Origin: Armigeres subalbatus
Taxonomy: Eukaryota; Arthropoda; Insecta; Diptera; Culicidae
Assembly: GCF_024139115.2 (NCBI RefSeq)
Contig: NW_026943003.1
Span: forward strand, 224,206-288,205
Direction of reading: 5' to 3'
Length of the DNA stretch: 64,000 nucleotides
Program-made: the position numbers and the translations under genes
In this document: piece after piece, positions 21,014 through 31,672 of the stretch
Position numbering within the stretch: position 1 is the stretch's first letter
Layout: each line of letters opens with the position of its first letter
The notes under the pieces: model-generated
Seen by the model: the letters and a program-made list of their open reading frames with translations, nothing else
What the model was told of the DNA's origin: nothing
The model's database searches: none

Positions 21014-21916
21014 TAATTAGCGTTGTTAAACACGACACGGACCCTCGATAACGGAAGGAAGCGGTTGTTTTCGGAGGGGAGGAATTTTAAATCATGACTG
21101 TGTTCCGCCGTGGGGGAGTTGGCAGGACTTGGAAACAGGAAATTTCGTGCTTGTGGCAGGGATTTAGGCAGAGGATTTTTGCTCACTTTTTACTTAATCT
21201 TCTGCCATAACAGGAAGACTGTATTTGGAAATGCACAGACACGATTTTGTGCCGTATTCTTCATTAATCCTCCTTTTTAAGAACACTGTTCCTAAGAGTT
21301 ATTTTGCTCTTAATTCTTCAAGAAAAGTGTAGATTTTTAGTTTATGGATCATCTACAAAACTAGCTAACGCCTTTTTGAGACTTGAAACCAAATTTGAAG
21401 TTTGAAAGTAATGAGTAAAGCTTTACGGAATATAATTTTGTTTTATCTATGCCAATCGTAAAAAAATACGATAACTCGCGAAAAATCAATGATTTAATAA
21501 CATACATATAATTTATAAGCGACGAAAGAAACGTTATAAAAACACACCTCTTTGTTTATTCTAATTTGAGTTCTAACAAGAAATTGATTCATTAGCACGA
21601 GTAAAATTTATAGCACTCTGATGTTCAGTAGAGTGATTCAAATTTTGACTTTTTCGCCCCCCTATCCTTAAACGTTGACTTTTGCTATTAAAATTATCGT
21701 TCCAAATTATTAGCTAATTTGGAAGTAATTTGACTGAGCATATGCTGTTTGAAGTTTGTTTGAAAATTAATATGAAAACAGTAACTTTTGTGGAAAACCG
21801 ATCCGCAACTGTACCCAACAAGCTCTAAAAATACATGAATACATTCCCAATAGTAAGTAGTAAGAGAACAGGGCGTCTCTGTTGCGAAACAATACCGATT
21901 CAATACGAATGGGTCA
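21014..21916. other. Intronic sequence, one shared motif
   Basis: No gene was seen. A 40-bp stretch at 21626-21665 recurs inverted at 32962-33001. Confidence 0.4.
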
Positions 21917-24665
21917 TATATGACTAGGGTGGTCGGTATTGGTCATTTTTGACAAATACCGGTATTCGGTATTTGGTAGAGTCAATACCGGTAATACCGG
22001 TAAAATACCGGTTTTTGTGAAAATTTCAGGTTTTAAATGAAAAACTTTCGATTTGGACTTTTGAATGAAAAGCAATATTTGTTGAAAAACTTCGAATGTT
22101 AAAATCATTGTTTGTTGAGCTGGGCAAAGCGGAACTTAGGTAATTAATTGGTTTATAATTAACATACATCTCCCAATCTGCATTGGATTTTGTTGGCAAT
22201 GTTGCCAACTACTGAGAATCCCTCCTTTAGTTCAACCGAAGTTAGACGAATGGTTCCAAAGCCGTCAAAAAGTGTGGAATACTTACCCTTAATCCTTTCA
22301 GAGGCATCTTCTTCGGACCGATCTTCAAGAATGGTTCGTTATCTCAGTTTCAACGACGGTCAAGGGCCGAAAACCTCATTAATAAAGACAATAAAAAAAA
22401 ATTCAACGATCATATCAGGAATGATTAGACGCTTCAATATATTGTCCGCTTTCTTAATCAAAGTAGCCTTAGATGTCTTGAAGAAAATCGTTTCAGATCA
22501 ATTGCTTTACGGCAGAATTATCCAAAAAAGCAAAAATATCGTGCAGAACTCACGGCAGAGTAAGTTCCACAGCAGTTCGAACAGTTTCGAGGGTTTAAAT
22601 TTTTTCCCCAACCGCCAAAAAATCATCACTGTAGTTTAATTCAGATTAAAGCTTCAACTCATAGATCCGTTTGAGCATAGATAACATACTATTCCAGCGT
22701 GCTTTGGGATCAACCACTAATTTGAATTATTTTCCGAATTCAGAACGGACATATTTTTGCAGCAAATCGTTTTTCACGTTTTTCTGAGAAACACTACTAT
22801 GGCTCAGTGATGAACTCTTGTAATAAGAAATGTAAAAATCACTTTGATAAAGATAAAAAAAAACTACTAAGGCACGTACCTTTTTCACAATTTCATTTAT
22901 TGCTAGAAAATTCTTGACGATGTCAACAATGTTCATTGAAGAAAAAAGTCATTGGCTGTTTGACACATGGCTAAGAGAATGAAGCAACATGTATGATTAG
23001 TGACGATGATGATCGATTTTTGCTGTAGGTGAATTTTGTCAATGATGCTTACTTAGGCAAAGGTTCAATCATGCGCGCATTGAATTGTTGTATTTTTTGC
23101 ACAATGAGTCTTTAATGCTTGTAGCTGAATATCTCTCCCACCTATGCTGGATTTCCTATTTATATGGGATAGATATGCGATTACATGAAGTTTAGCTGAT
23201 ATATGTAGGTGAAAACTATTCGGGATTTTTTATTCTGACAGCGAAATTTGAAATAAGGTACACTGGGGGAAGTGGAAAAGGAAAAATCGATAGTGCATGT
23301 TTGAATTAGTGTAAAACCAGTTTAAATGATTTAAATGCGTTCAATCAAAATGGGCTATCAAAAACAGTCAATTTTGCACCAACTGTGCGGTAATTCATAC
23401 CATTTTGGTCGCATGGAACTTATGGAAATAGATTTTAAAATTAGGAGTTATTTTTCCACTTACCCTAGTGGGATGGGGTAAGTGGAAAACCCATGTTGCC
23501 TTGACCTTCAATAGTGATGAGTAGTTACATATAACTAAAATCAATACGATAATTGCCCTGAGTATCTTTTGTGGAACATTTTCTTTACCTTAACGGAATA
23601 GATCCTCAAGGAATTCTCGTAATAGCTAGAAGAGGGCTGGTTTTGCCTTCTCGGACACTAAGTGTACGTAAAGTCTATATGTTCGCCCCAAAGATGAACA
23701 TTTTAAAGGAAAAATGGGACTTACAGGGTTATAAACTAATCAACTTAGTTTAACGAATTGAGATGATGTCTGTATGTGCGTATTTGTATGTATGTGTGTT
23801 CGCAAAGCACATACAAAATTATCAGCTATTCTTAAGCACTTGTCCTTAACCGATTTGTTCGCAAAAAACATTGCATTCAACGGCGAAACTTGTTAGGAAT
23901 AAAAATTAATGTGAATTATACAATATATTTACCTATCAGTGCTATTTTTAACTTTCTTATATATTTTTTTCATATGGAAAACATGTGAAAGGCATCAGTA
24001 CCGATAGGTGGATTAATCAGGCATTATCTCATTTATATGAGTCCAATCACCACTGGAATCACAATGATAACAAAGAAGGAACATATTAAGATTCACAGCT
24101 ATCGAAATAAACCCTGGAAGGAAGAAAAAATTGCGTGATTAGAACATTATCCACTTTCCCCACAGTGTTTGATACCTGGGGTAAGTGTAAAATCTTTGAA
24201 TTATTTGCTTTCTTGGTACAAACCACTACCAATTGAATGGGATTAGTTTAATTGTATTGTAATGGTCACCTGTGATATAAATTCACTTGTAAAAAGAACA
24301 ATTGGTGCAAATAAGAATTGATTTTATGAATGCAAATATCAATTTTTCGCGAAACCTAAAATTACAGTTCAAGCGTTAACCGTGTTAGTGTATGTATTAT
24401 ACAAATTTCAACATAGTATTAGTGTGAGCATCAAAGTATAACATTGCATGATGCTATGATGTGGTAAAAACTGTAAAGTATGTACAATTCCAATTTTTCG
24501 AGTCGATTTTTACACTTACCCCCTTTTTCCACTTCCCCCAGTGTACCTTACCGAAAATACCGGTATTTTCCGTCTCTAAAACCGGTATTTTCGGTATTCA
24601 AAACTGGCCGGTAATACCGGTATTACCGGTTTCGGTACTACCGGTTAGACCACCCTATATATGAC
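21917..24665. mobile_element. hAT-type element with TAGGGTGGTC ends and 8-bp TSD
   Basis: The element (21925-24657) is flanked by TATATGAC at 21917-21924 and 24658-24665. Its terminal inverted repeats are TAGGGTGGTC and GACCACCCTA. Subterminal regions on both sides are packed with ACCGGTATT motifs in both orientations, a structure known from hAT transposase-binding regions. A second transposon (23261-24543) is nested inside; without it the element would be about 1.45 kb. The interior ORF at 22190-22639 is not recognisable as a transposase. Confidence 0.85.
23259..24545. mobile_element. TA-flanked transposon nested in the hAT element
   Basis: Ends are CACTGGGGGAAGTGGAAAA (23261) and its complement (to 24543), flanked by TA on both sides. 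Internal copies of GGGGTAAGTGGAAAA occur at about 23470 and 24180. The TA target suggests Tc1/mariner-like ancestry. No transposase ORF is visible. Confidence 0.75.
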
Positions 24666-24799
24666 CCAAGACGAAAATCAGCTGTCAAAAATCAGTTTTA
24701 AGAGATAGAGCCTTGCTTTCCTCAGCAAAAATGTTCAAAATTAACTGCTCCACCCAGGAAAAATATTGCACAGGTCAGGTTACGGGCACTACGATGATC

Positions 24800-25260
24800 T
24801 AGAGCATCCAAACTATCCTTGAGTTGTAATTTTGATGTTCATGTTAATCAACACCATACTTTAACATATTCTTGTTAAAAATTGAAATTGAAATGCTCAA
24901 TGATGAAATTCTGCGCCTGCCCAGCGGTATAACAGATCTTTTTCAATATCTACGATACTCCAAACCGTCCTTGAATTCAGATCTTAATATTCAAATCGAT
25001 CAACATGAAGATCTTCGATGTTCTTACTAGTTCTATGAGTTGGAATAGCTTCAAGGTACCTCGTAACACCATTACAGACACACCACAGAACTCGATCAAT
25101 ATATACGACATTCCAAACTATCCTTGAGTACAGATCTTAATGTTTAAATCAATCAACATGAAGATCTTTGATGTCTCAACTTTTTTTATGAGTTGGAATA
25201 GCTCCACGGGACTTCAAAATACCATTACAGACACATTACAGAATTTGTTTAATACCTACT
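24800..25260 (-). repeat. About three units of the 153-bp satellite, inverted orientation
   Basis: CTCCAAACCGTCCTTGAATT-like cores recur at about 24822, 24973 and 25123, some 150 bp apart. They are the reverse complement of the array at 25690-27150. Confidence 0.75.
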
Positions 25261-25337
25261 TTCGAATGATCGGCTGTTTATTGTTATTTTAACTTAAAAC
25301 GGCTACGCAGTCTTTGAGGATTAAAACAAGATTTATA

Positions 25338-25383
25338 TTTGTCCAACATTTGGACACGGAGTTGGTGTCTTCATCATAGGAAA
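25338..25383 (-). ncRNA. Degenerate Penelope-type hammerhead-like motif, second family
   Basis: On the minus strand it reads TGATGAAGACACC, a 6-base loop, GTGTC, CAAA, TGTTGG. This has the same order of elements as the motif at 47793 (TGA.GAA, stem, GAAA-like, GTTGG). The GAAA box is mutated to CAAA, so it should be inactive. Confidence 0.4.
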
Positions 25384-25475
25384 AATATTATGCTTGTTCC
25401 TTGTCTAATGTTTGGTCTTACAATAACTGTCTGGTTTGGATATTTGTGGTACATTATTTTGGAAACACTCGACTT

Positions 25476-25592
25476 CGAGTCAAGTACGAGACACTGAAGA
25501 CGGCCTTACTGTTGAGGTCGAAATACGTATCTGTCAAGATACAATTAAGTGGTGGAATTCAATGGGATTGTATAAACTCGTCTTATGACAGG
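25476..25592 (+). mobile_element. Solo Penelope-type repeat with intact hammerhead-like core
   Basis: The segment from CGAGTCAAGTACGAGACA to CTCGTCTTATGACAG matches the copies at 5901 and 30850. It retains CTGAAGA at 25494-25500, GGCC/GGTC, GAAA at 25520-25523, ATACGTATC and TGTC. It sits between the two opposite-orientation satellite arrays. Confidence 0.7.
25490..25535 (+). ncRNA. Candidate minimal hammerhead ribozyme (intact core)
   Basis: Stem I GACA (25490-25493) pairs with TGTC (25532-25535). Core CTGAAGA is followed by one unpaired C, then stem II GGCC pairs with GGTC. GAAA opens a minimal stem III, ATAC/GTAT, and cleavage is predicted after C25531. The very short stem III is what is described for Penelope-like hammerheads, thought to work as dimers. 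Function is inference. Confidence 0.6.
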
Positions 25593-25689
25593 TATTTTTA
25601 TGAGTTGGAATAGCTCATTTATGGTATCGTAGATATTCTGGGAATGTTATGATTTGTATATACTGGTATGATGATATCCCGTGGGGCCT

Positions 25690-27150
25690 CACCAACTAAC
25701 TCACAAGCTCATGAAAAGCCCTATGAATCACCCTGTTGATCTTGTAGACCTCCAATATCTGAACTCAAGAATGATTTGGCGTATCGTGGGTATTCCGGGT
25801 ATGTTTTATTATGTATATACTACAATTGTAATGATGTCAAATTGGACTTCATCAACTAACACACAAGCTCGGAAACCTATGAATCACCCTGTTGATCTTG
25901 TAGACCTCCAATATCTGAACTCAAGAATGATTTGGCGTACCGCAGGAACTTTGAGAATGTTGTAATTTGTGTATACTGGTGCAATGATGTCCCCTGGGGT
26001 TGCTCCAACTATCATACAAGCTCAAGACTCTATGTCCTTGGTGTTGTAGACCTCGGATATCTGGACTCAAGAATAGTTTGGAGTACCGTAGCTATCCAGG
26101 GAATGTTGAATTTTTTATATACTGATGTAATGATGTCCCGTGGGGCTTCTTCAACTAACACACAAGCTCGGGAATCTTTTGAATTACTCTGTTGATCTTG
26201 TACACCTCCAAGATCTGATCTCAAGAACGGTTTGGAGTACCATAGCTATTCTGAGAATGATGATTTTTTTAAATACTGATGTAATGATGTCCCATGGGGT
26301 TTATACAACTAACACACAAGCTGAGGAACCTATCAATCACTCGGTTGGTGTTGTAGACCTCCAATATCTGAACTCAAGAATGGTTTGGCGTACCGCAGGA
26401 ATTCTGAGAATGTTGTGATTTGTGTATATTGGTATAATGATGTCCCGTGGGGTTGCTCCAACTATCACACAAGCTCAGGACCCTATGAATCACTCTGTTG
26501 GTGTGGTAGACCTCCAATATCTAAACTCAAGAATGGTTTGGAGTACCGTAGCTATCCAGGGAATGTTGTATTTCTTATATACTGATGTAATGATGTCCCA
26601 AAGGGGCTTCTCCAACTAACACACAAGCTCGAGAACCTATGAATCACCCGGTTGGTCTTGTAGACCTCCAATATCTGAACTCAAGAATGATTTGGAGTAC
26701 CACAGGAACTCTGAGAATATTGTGATTTGTGTATACTGGTATAATGATGTCCCGTGGGGTTGCACCAACAGTCACACAAGCTCAGGACCATATGAATCAC
26801 TCTGTTGGTGTTGTTGACCTCCAAGGTCTGATCTCAAGAACGGTTTGGAGTACCATAGCTATTCTGAGAATGTTGATTTTTTTAAATACTGATGTAATGA
26901 TCTACAACTAACACACAAGATGAGGAACCTATCAATCACTCGGTTGGTCTTGAAGACCTCCAAGATCTGAAATCAAGAATAGTTTGGAGTACCGTTGATG
27001 TTCTGGTAACACTGCGATTTGATAAAAATAGTTTAATTGTAACTCAAGTACCATTGTCAACTTCATATTAGGATTGAGGCCCCGTAAAACGCTTTGTTGT
27101 TTATGTAGATCATCAAGTTCTGTACTCAAGAAGGGTTTGGAAGCCCTAAA
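25690..27150 (+). repeat. Satellite/tandem array, period about 153 bp, about ten units
   Basis: The marker ACTCAAGAATGGTTTGGAGT-like core occurs at about 25763, 25919, 26065, 26220, 26372, 26525, 26680, 26833, 26971 and 27124. Spacing is mostly 152-156 bp, with two shorter steps. Other shared parts are TGTAGACCTCCAATATCTGA and ATGATGTCCCGTGGGG. Units differ at many sites, so the array is old or degenerate. Confidence 0.85.
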
Positions 27151-27254
27151 AGATATAAAAAAAAATTTGCCCCCATATTTCTACTTTTTTAGTTTGCATC
27201 CGTTTTTGAAGCAGTATGTCCAAAATTTATGTTGAAATACGATGAACATAAAAT

Positions 27255-27392
27255 CCGTCAACCGTCTAAGACGAATTAAGTACTCTCCATTTAATTCCAC
27301 TAGTTAATTTTCGTTATCTTTGCAGATACGTATTTCGACCACAACTGTGTGGTCGTCTTTAGTGTCTCGTACTTGACTCGACTTGAAGAAAA
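27255..27392 (-). repeat. 3' terminal repeat of the Penelope-like element with hammerhead-like motif
   Basis: It begins TCAACCGTCTAAGACGAATT, shared in inverted orientation with 31623-31655. It contains on the minus strand CTAAAGA (a G-to-A change in the core), a long perfect stem II CGACCACA/TGTGGTCG, GAAA and ATACGTATC. The core change should impair activity. Confidence 0.65.
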
Positions 27393-27511
27393 CAATCGCA
27401 ACTTACACTATTTATACTACGCCAGGTACCTAATCTAATCTTATTTGCCTACTTTATTAAAGAGCTTAATATATTTGTCTACTTTATTTACCTATACAGT
27501 AAATTACTTTA

Positions 27512-27645
27512 TTGCTTAGGTAGAAACTTGAAGAGCCAAGAGCTGCCATTTCCCTGATCCTTATTCAACAGCGCTGTTTGTACCTGTCGGTGGATTTCCA
27601 AACTCTCAGCTACATCGAGTTTCCATGGGGAAGAGACATTTCTTA
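27512..27645 (-). pseudogene. C-terminal remnant of the Penelope-like endonuclease
   Basis: A shifted minus-strand frame reads WKLDVAESLEIHR and LLNKDQGNGSSWLFKFL before a stop, matching the conserved tail of Penelope GIY-YIG endonucleases (the LNKD.G...SW.F block). The catalytic GIY-YIG region is missing between this remnant and the RT, so an internal deletion removed it. Confidence 0.65.
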
Positions 27646-27650
27646 AGATT

Positions 27651-28888
27651 TTAATATTTGATGCCGTAATTGGAACCGTAAACCGAAACTCTTTTCAGCG
27701 GCTCCTCGATCGGTGTCAGCGTTGTATGTCCATTTCGTCGTAGGGTCCTTTCCTTCTTGTTGATGATCGCTCGTATAGTCCTCTCCTGGTATCCGTTGAT
27801 CTTCGCTGTTTCCAAGATGTATTGTAGTTCCTTCGTTTTTCCTTCTTCGCTCAGGGGTATTGTCTGCATCCTGTGGATCATATGATGAAATGCTGCCATT
27901 TTATGTTGGTACGAATGGTTCGATGTATATGGGATGACTCTCATGGTGTTCGTGGGCTTCCTGTAGATTTCGAGGCTCAATGTTGTATTTGCTTCCCTGA
28001 TGACTAGTAGATCCAAGAAAGGTAGTTTACCTTCTTTTTCCTCTTCGAAGGTAAATTTGATGTCCTTATGCACGTTGTTTATTGCTTCCAAAATCCTGGG
28101 TAGATCCTTTCGGTTGATGATGCTGAAAATGTCGTCGACGTATCTCCACCACTTCTGGGGTAGTATTCCTTGTTCTTGTAGGTTGTTCTCCAGATTCGCC
28201 ATAAACAGTTCGCACAAAAACGGTGATAGCGGATTTCCCATCGGTGCTCCTTTCGTCTGTTTGTAGTAGTTGCCACGAAATGTGAAGTAGTTCTCCGTCA
28301 TGCTTAGCCTTGCCAGATTTAGGTACATCTTCACCTTTCCTCGCCATGTTCTTTCCATCCTTTGTGTTAGCAGCCAATCCTCTAGAAGATTCAGAGCATC
28401 TTTCACTGGAACGCTAGGGAACAATGCCGCTACGTCGAATGATACCATTATGTCCTCTTCTTCGATGTGTCCTGATTCCAACAGCTTCTGGGCGAACTCC
28501 TGGGTGTTGATGACTGACCTGCTGGGGAATGGTTTCGGAATACTTTGGAACTCCTTTACCAACCATTTGGCTATGTTTTGGGTAGGGGAACCCACTGATG
28601 AAACTATCTCTCGCATCTCCTTGCCGGGTTTATGGATTTTTTGTAGTCCTTTAAATCTAGGTAGAACCGGGTTTACTGTCTTTACTCGGGCTTCTCCGAT
28701 GATCGCCTTACACTCCTTTATTGTTTTGTCCGTGAGTCGTATTAATCCTGGTAGCGGATCCACTCTCAAATGTCTATAAGGTCCTCCGTTGATTTTCGTC
28801 GTCATCTATTCGTCGTAGTCCTCTTTATCCATTACCATTACTGCATTTCCCTTATCGGCTTTTACGTAGTATACTGGTTTTTCCTTAC
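27651..28888 (-). pseudogene. Penelope-like reverse transcriptase
   Basis: An open frame of 384 codons (28802 to 27651) carries the RT core: GLQKIHKP (residues 53-60), FDVAALFPSVP (motif A, 123-133), KGAPMGNPLSP (motif B, 185-195) and WWRYVDDIF (motif C with YVDD, 219-227). PFLDLLV and IYRKPTNT follow further on. The coding sequence actually continues upstream in the same frame through ADKGNAVMVMDKEDYDE (about 28805-28860), a typical Penelope block, but is separated by a TAG just before the ATG. Downstream it ends prematurely at 27651 without the GIY-YIG domain. The core motifs are intact, but the element as a whole is dead. Confidence 0.9.
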
Positions 28889-30302
28889 AGCCTATTCAGA
28901 TTGGGCTATTTATGAGTTTGTTAAGTGAGAGGGTATCCAATTATTACGAGGTGTTAATATATGCAGCAAGATAATATATCTTGACGTTTCCATGTTTCCT
29001 CATTTGCACGCTAATACAGGGTTGAACTCAAGGAGAGTTTTAAAATTTAATTTGCGAAATCAAGCAATTGTGTGGCGACAATCAAACATTTTTTTCTGAA
29101 CAAAGTTTCTACGAAAAAAAAATATAAAAAAAAATATGAAAAGGGATTTTCGAAGAATATTTGAAGCTCTCATTAAGGATAATGAGCGAAGCTACATTCA
29201 TTAGTTGGGTGCGCCGTTATTCGGGGAATCAGACTATTCCTCAATTTATTTTTAAGTTTAAAAAGTATTTTGATTCTGTACTATGATCGAACGGAGATTT
29301 GATAGAAAAATTTAGATACTTTTGGGAATTCTCACAAATAAATAAAAAAGGACGATTGGACCAATTTTCAAGAAATATTATCGAACTAAAATGTATTTCC
29401 ACCAGTATCTCCATGTATGAAGGGCAACTCAGCAATTTAATTTTTTTTTCAAAAATGGAAACTGAACCATTGCGTTCTACTCGACAATCAATGATACAGC
29501 TTCTAACAAAATCGAATCGTGTGAATGTGATATAATTTAAACTGGATTTTGGATGAATTAATGCATTACCAATCCATGTTTTATTTAAGGTTATTCTACT
29601 TTATATATTCATCCAATTCAAATCGTACAGTTGTTCCACGTGAAAAATGTTGAAATCCAAAGTATATTAAGCCATTCAAGGAGCAGAATTGAAACAATTT
29701 ATGAAATCATGTTTATTCATCAAATATATTCGTTTTACAACCATTCCTACGTTTTAAATTGTCTTCCGCATTGGCCCTTGAACTTTGAAAATTTATTCGA
29801 TTTGTTCTATTAAATCTAGGTTTAAGTTAAATACTTCATGTTAATTCTAGAGAGCATCTGTTTTTTAAACAATTCATGTTGAATAAGTGGAGAATAAATA
29901 ATTATCATCATTATTTTTCATCATATGAAATGCTTTCCACAAAACCATCACAATCCGAGTTATTCTTCAGCGCTCAGAAGATTTCCATCTAACATGCATT
30001 CGACCCTGCTGCGACAGAAAGAGCATGACTGTCAACTACGAAACGAAATGAAAACAGAGAGAATTTTCTCTCTGGCAAAGAGAGCGTGACGCTTGTCAGT
30101 TTTGTTTTGTTGAATTTCTCCCTGCATTCCAGTTAGAACGAAAGCTCTCTCGTAATAATTGTTCGTAATAAATTCTTTTTAGTGGGTGTCTTTTGACAGC
30201 GCAAAATGTATGGAATATTACGTAAATAATGACATCATAAAGCGTATTTACCCTGAAACGCCAATTATTATGTCATTAATGGCGTAATCTGAATAGTAGG
30301 CC
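28888..30302. mobile_element. AT-rich insertion in the Penelope-like ORF, inverted ends
   Basis: This 1.4-kb block interrupts the Penelope coding region. Its ends are inverted, CCTATTCAGATT at the left and AATCTGAATAGTAGG at the right. No transposase is visible and I could not fix the target-site duplication. It probably represents a non-autonomous DNA transposon. Confidence 0.55.
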
Positions 30303-30849
30303 ATTAAGCTCCTTTAGAATCCGCCTTTCGTCATGGCTCGTTGTCCCGTGCCTAGGGATGAAACGATACCACTAAGGTATCGATACTTTTACTTTCAAGT
30401 AGTATCGAATAAAAGTATCGATACCACAAAGGTATCGAATTAAAAATATCGATACCTACTTGTATCACATGAGTACTCATCAATTCGAAGTAAATTTATT
30501 TTGTCACTCACAAGTAGTCATTCATAATTTATGTTGAATGAAACACTGAATAGTGAAAGGTTTAAGCACTTTCCATTACTATTTGTCCATCGATTTTACA
30601 ATTAACTTATCTCGATAGTGTGTAAAAAGCGAACACATTTTAGATGTAAGCGAATTGTTATTTAAATCATTATATTTATAGTTGCCGTATTTTTTAATTC
30701 ATGTTCATATAGACGTAAAATTCTGAATAATTAGAAAACAGCTGCAAATATTAGTACAGATCCAATAGTACCCAAGATATTTGAGTAATTTATTGTCGAC
30801 TTTGAGGAAATTCTGGATCGGTCACAAATAAGTGCTAAGCAGCAAAAAA

Positions 30850-31025
30850 TACTTGTCATAAGACGAGTACTATTTCATTCGACTCCACTACTTTATTGTA
30901 TCTTTGACAGATACGTATTTCGACCTCAACAGTCGGGCCGTCTTCAGTGTCTCGTACTTGACTCGACTTAGGTACAATAAAGTAGTGGAATTAAATGGAA
31001 TAGTACAAACTCGTCTTAAGACAAG
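30850..31025 (-). mobile_element. Foldback Penelope-type repeat with intact hammerhead-like core
   Basis: The arms GACGAGTACTATTTCATTCG (left) and its near complement (right) enclose on the minus strand GACA-CTGAAGA-C-GGCC...GGTC-GAAA-ATACGTATC-TGTC (30907-30951). It lies inside the hAT element, so it was carried there or inserted later. Confidence 0.7.
30907..30951 (-). ncRNA. Candidate minimal hammerhead ribozyme (intact core)
   Basis: All core positions match the copy at 25490-25535: TCTTCAG at 30941-30947 is CTGAAGA on the minus strand, with TGTC and GACA forming stem I. Confidence 0.55.
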
Positions 31026-31315
31026 TAAATATTCCACTAAAAGCTTAAAATAATGTTCGTAGCAAAAAATAAATACTTGAACGTATTTATGCGATTTAAA
31101 TACTAGCATTCAAAAGATTTTTACGAAAAAATATGAGTGTTTCTATTTAAGTTTATAATATTTAATAGATTTTGAATGGAGTACTCAATTGATTCAACTA
31201 CTTCAATTCGATACTTACTTGGTATCGGTATGAAAGTATCGATTCCAAAAGTACTTGGTATCGAATCAGAAGTATCGAGTATTTACTCGTATTTACTTGT
31301 ATCGATTCATCCCTA

Positions 31316-31640
31316 CCCGTGCCGCCCTTCTTTGATGGCGTCTGCCACGATGTTCCTCGCTGTATTTTGATCCTGTTGCTCGATGTTTCGGGAAATCGCT
31401 GTCTCCATGTCCACGATGATCTGTTCCACGTCTGATTTCTGTGTGATCGCATACCCCAGTCCCTTGTTGAGGTGAGCTAGTTGTTCCTCCGTAAACTGCT
31501 GTGTCGAACGGTTCACAACGAATCCTTCGATGATCTGTACGGTGGGTTTGTCAGTACGGATTTCCTCTGCTGATTTCACTCGCAAGTTGTTCAGTTTTTT
31601 CCTGTGCAGTCTCCGCTGGAGTCTCTGGAGAGTGCTTAAT
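31316..31640 (-). pseudogene. N-terminal part of the Penelope-like ORF
   Basis: Minus-strand translation begins LQRLQRRLHRKKLNNLR (basic) and continues to FTEEQLAHLNKGLGYAI (about 31440-31490), the N-terminal LNKGL block characteristic of Penelope-like polyproteins. It stops at the hAT insertion, and its reading resumes on the other side of the insertion (30300-30345). Confidence 0.75.
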
Positions 31641-31672
31641 TCGTCTTAGACGGTTGAATACATTCCACTAAA

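Larger units (their letters stand above)
30345..31323. mobile_element. Non-autonomous hAT element in the Penelope-like ORF, 8-bp TSD
   Basis: The element (30353-31315, 963 bp) is flanked by CCCGTGCC at 30345-30352 and 31316-31323. Terminal inverted repeats are TAGGGATGAA and TTCATCCCTA. Subterminal regions on both sides repeat GGTATCGATAC-like motifs many times. It contains a Penelope-type foldback at 30850-31025 and no transposase. The insertion splits the Penelope N-terminal coding part cleanly. Confidence 0.85.
27255..31672 (-). mobile_element. Penelope-like retroelement, broken by two nested insertions
   Basis: On the minus strand the order is: 5' terminal repeat fragment (31639-31670), N-terminal coding part (about 31316-31640), hAT insertion (30353-31315), a short coding piece, a second insertion (about 28888-30302), RT (27651-28888), endonuclease C-terminal remnant (27512-27645), 3' region and a terminal repeat with hammerhead-like core (27255-27392). 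Without the insertions the element would be about 2 kb. Penelope-like elements combine a telomerase-related RT with a GIY-YIG endonuclease and flanking repeats. Here most of the endonuclease is deleted and the RT has an early stop. Confidence 0.85.

Noticed and set aside
24800..27150. CRISPR-like array
   Set aside because: Units are contiguous 153-bp tandem repeats without spacers, in a eukaryotic intron.
28000..28779. Plus-strand ORFs over the Penelope RT
   Set aside because: Shadows; the minus strand carries the RT motifs including YVDD.
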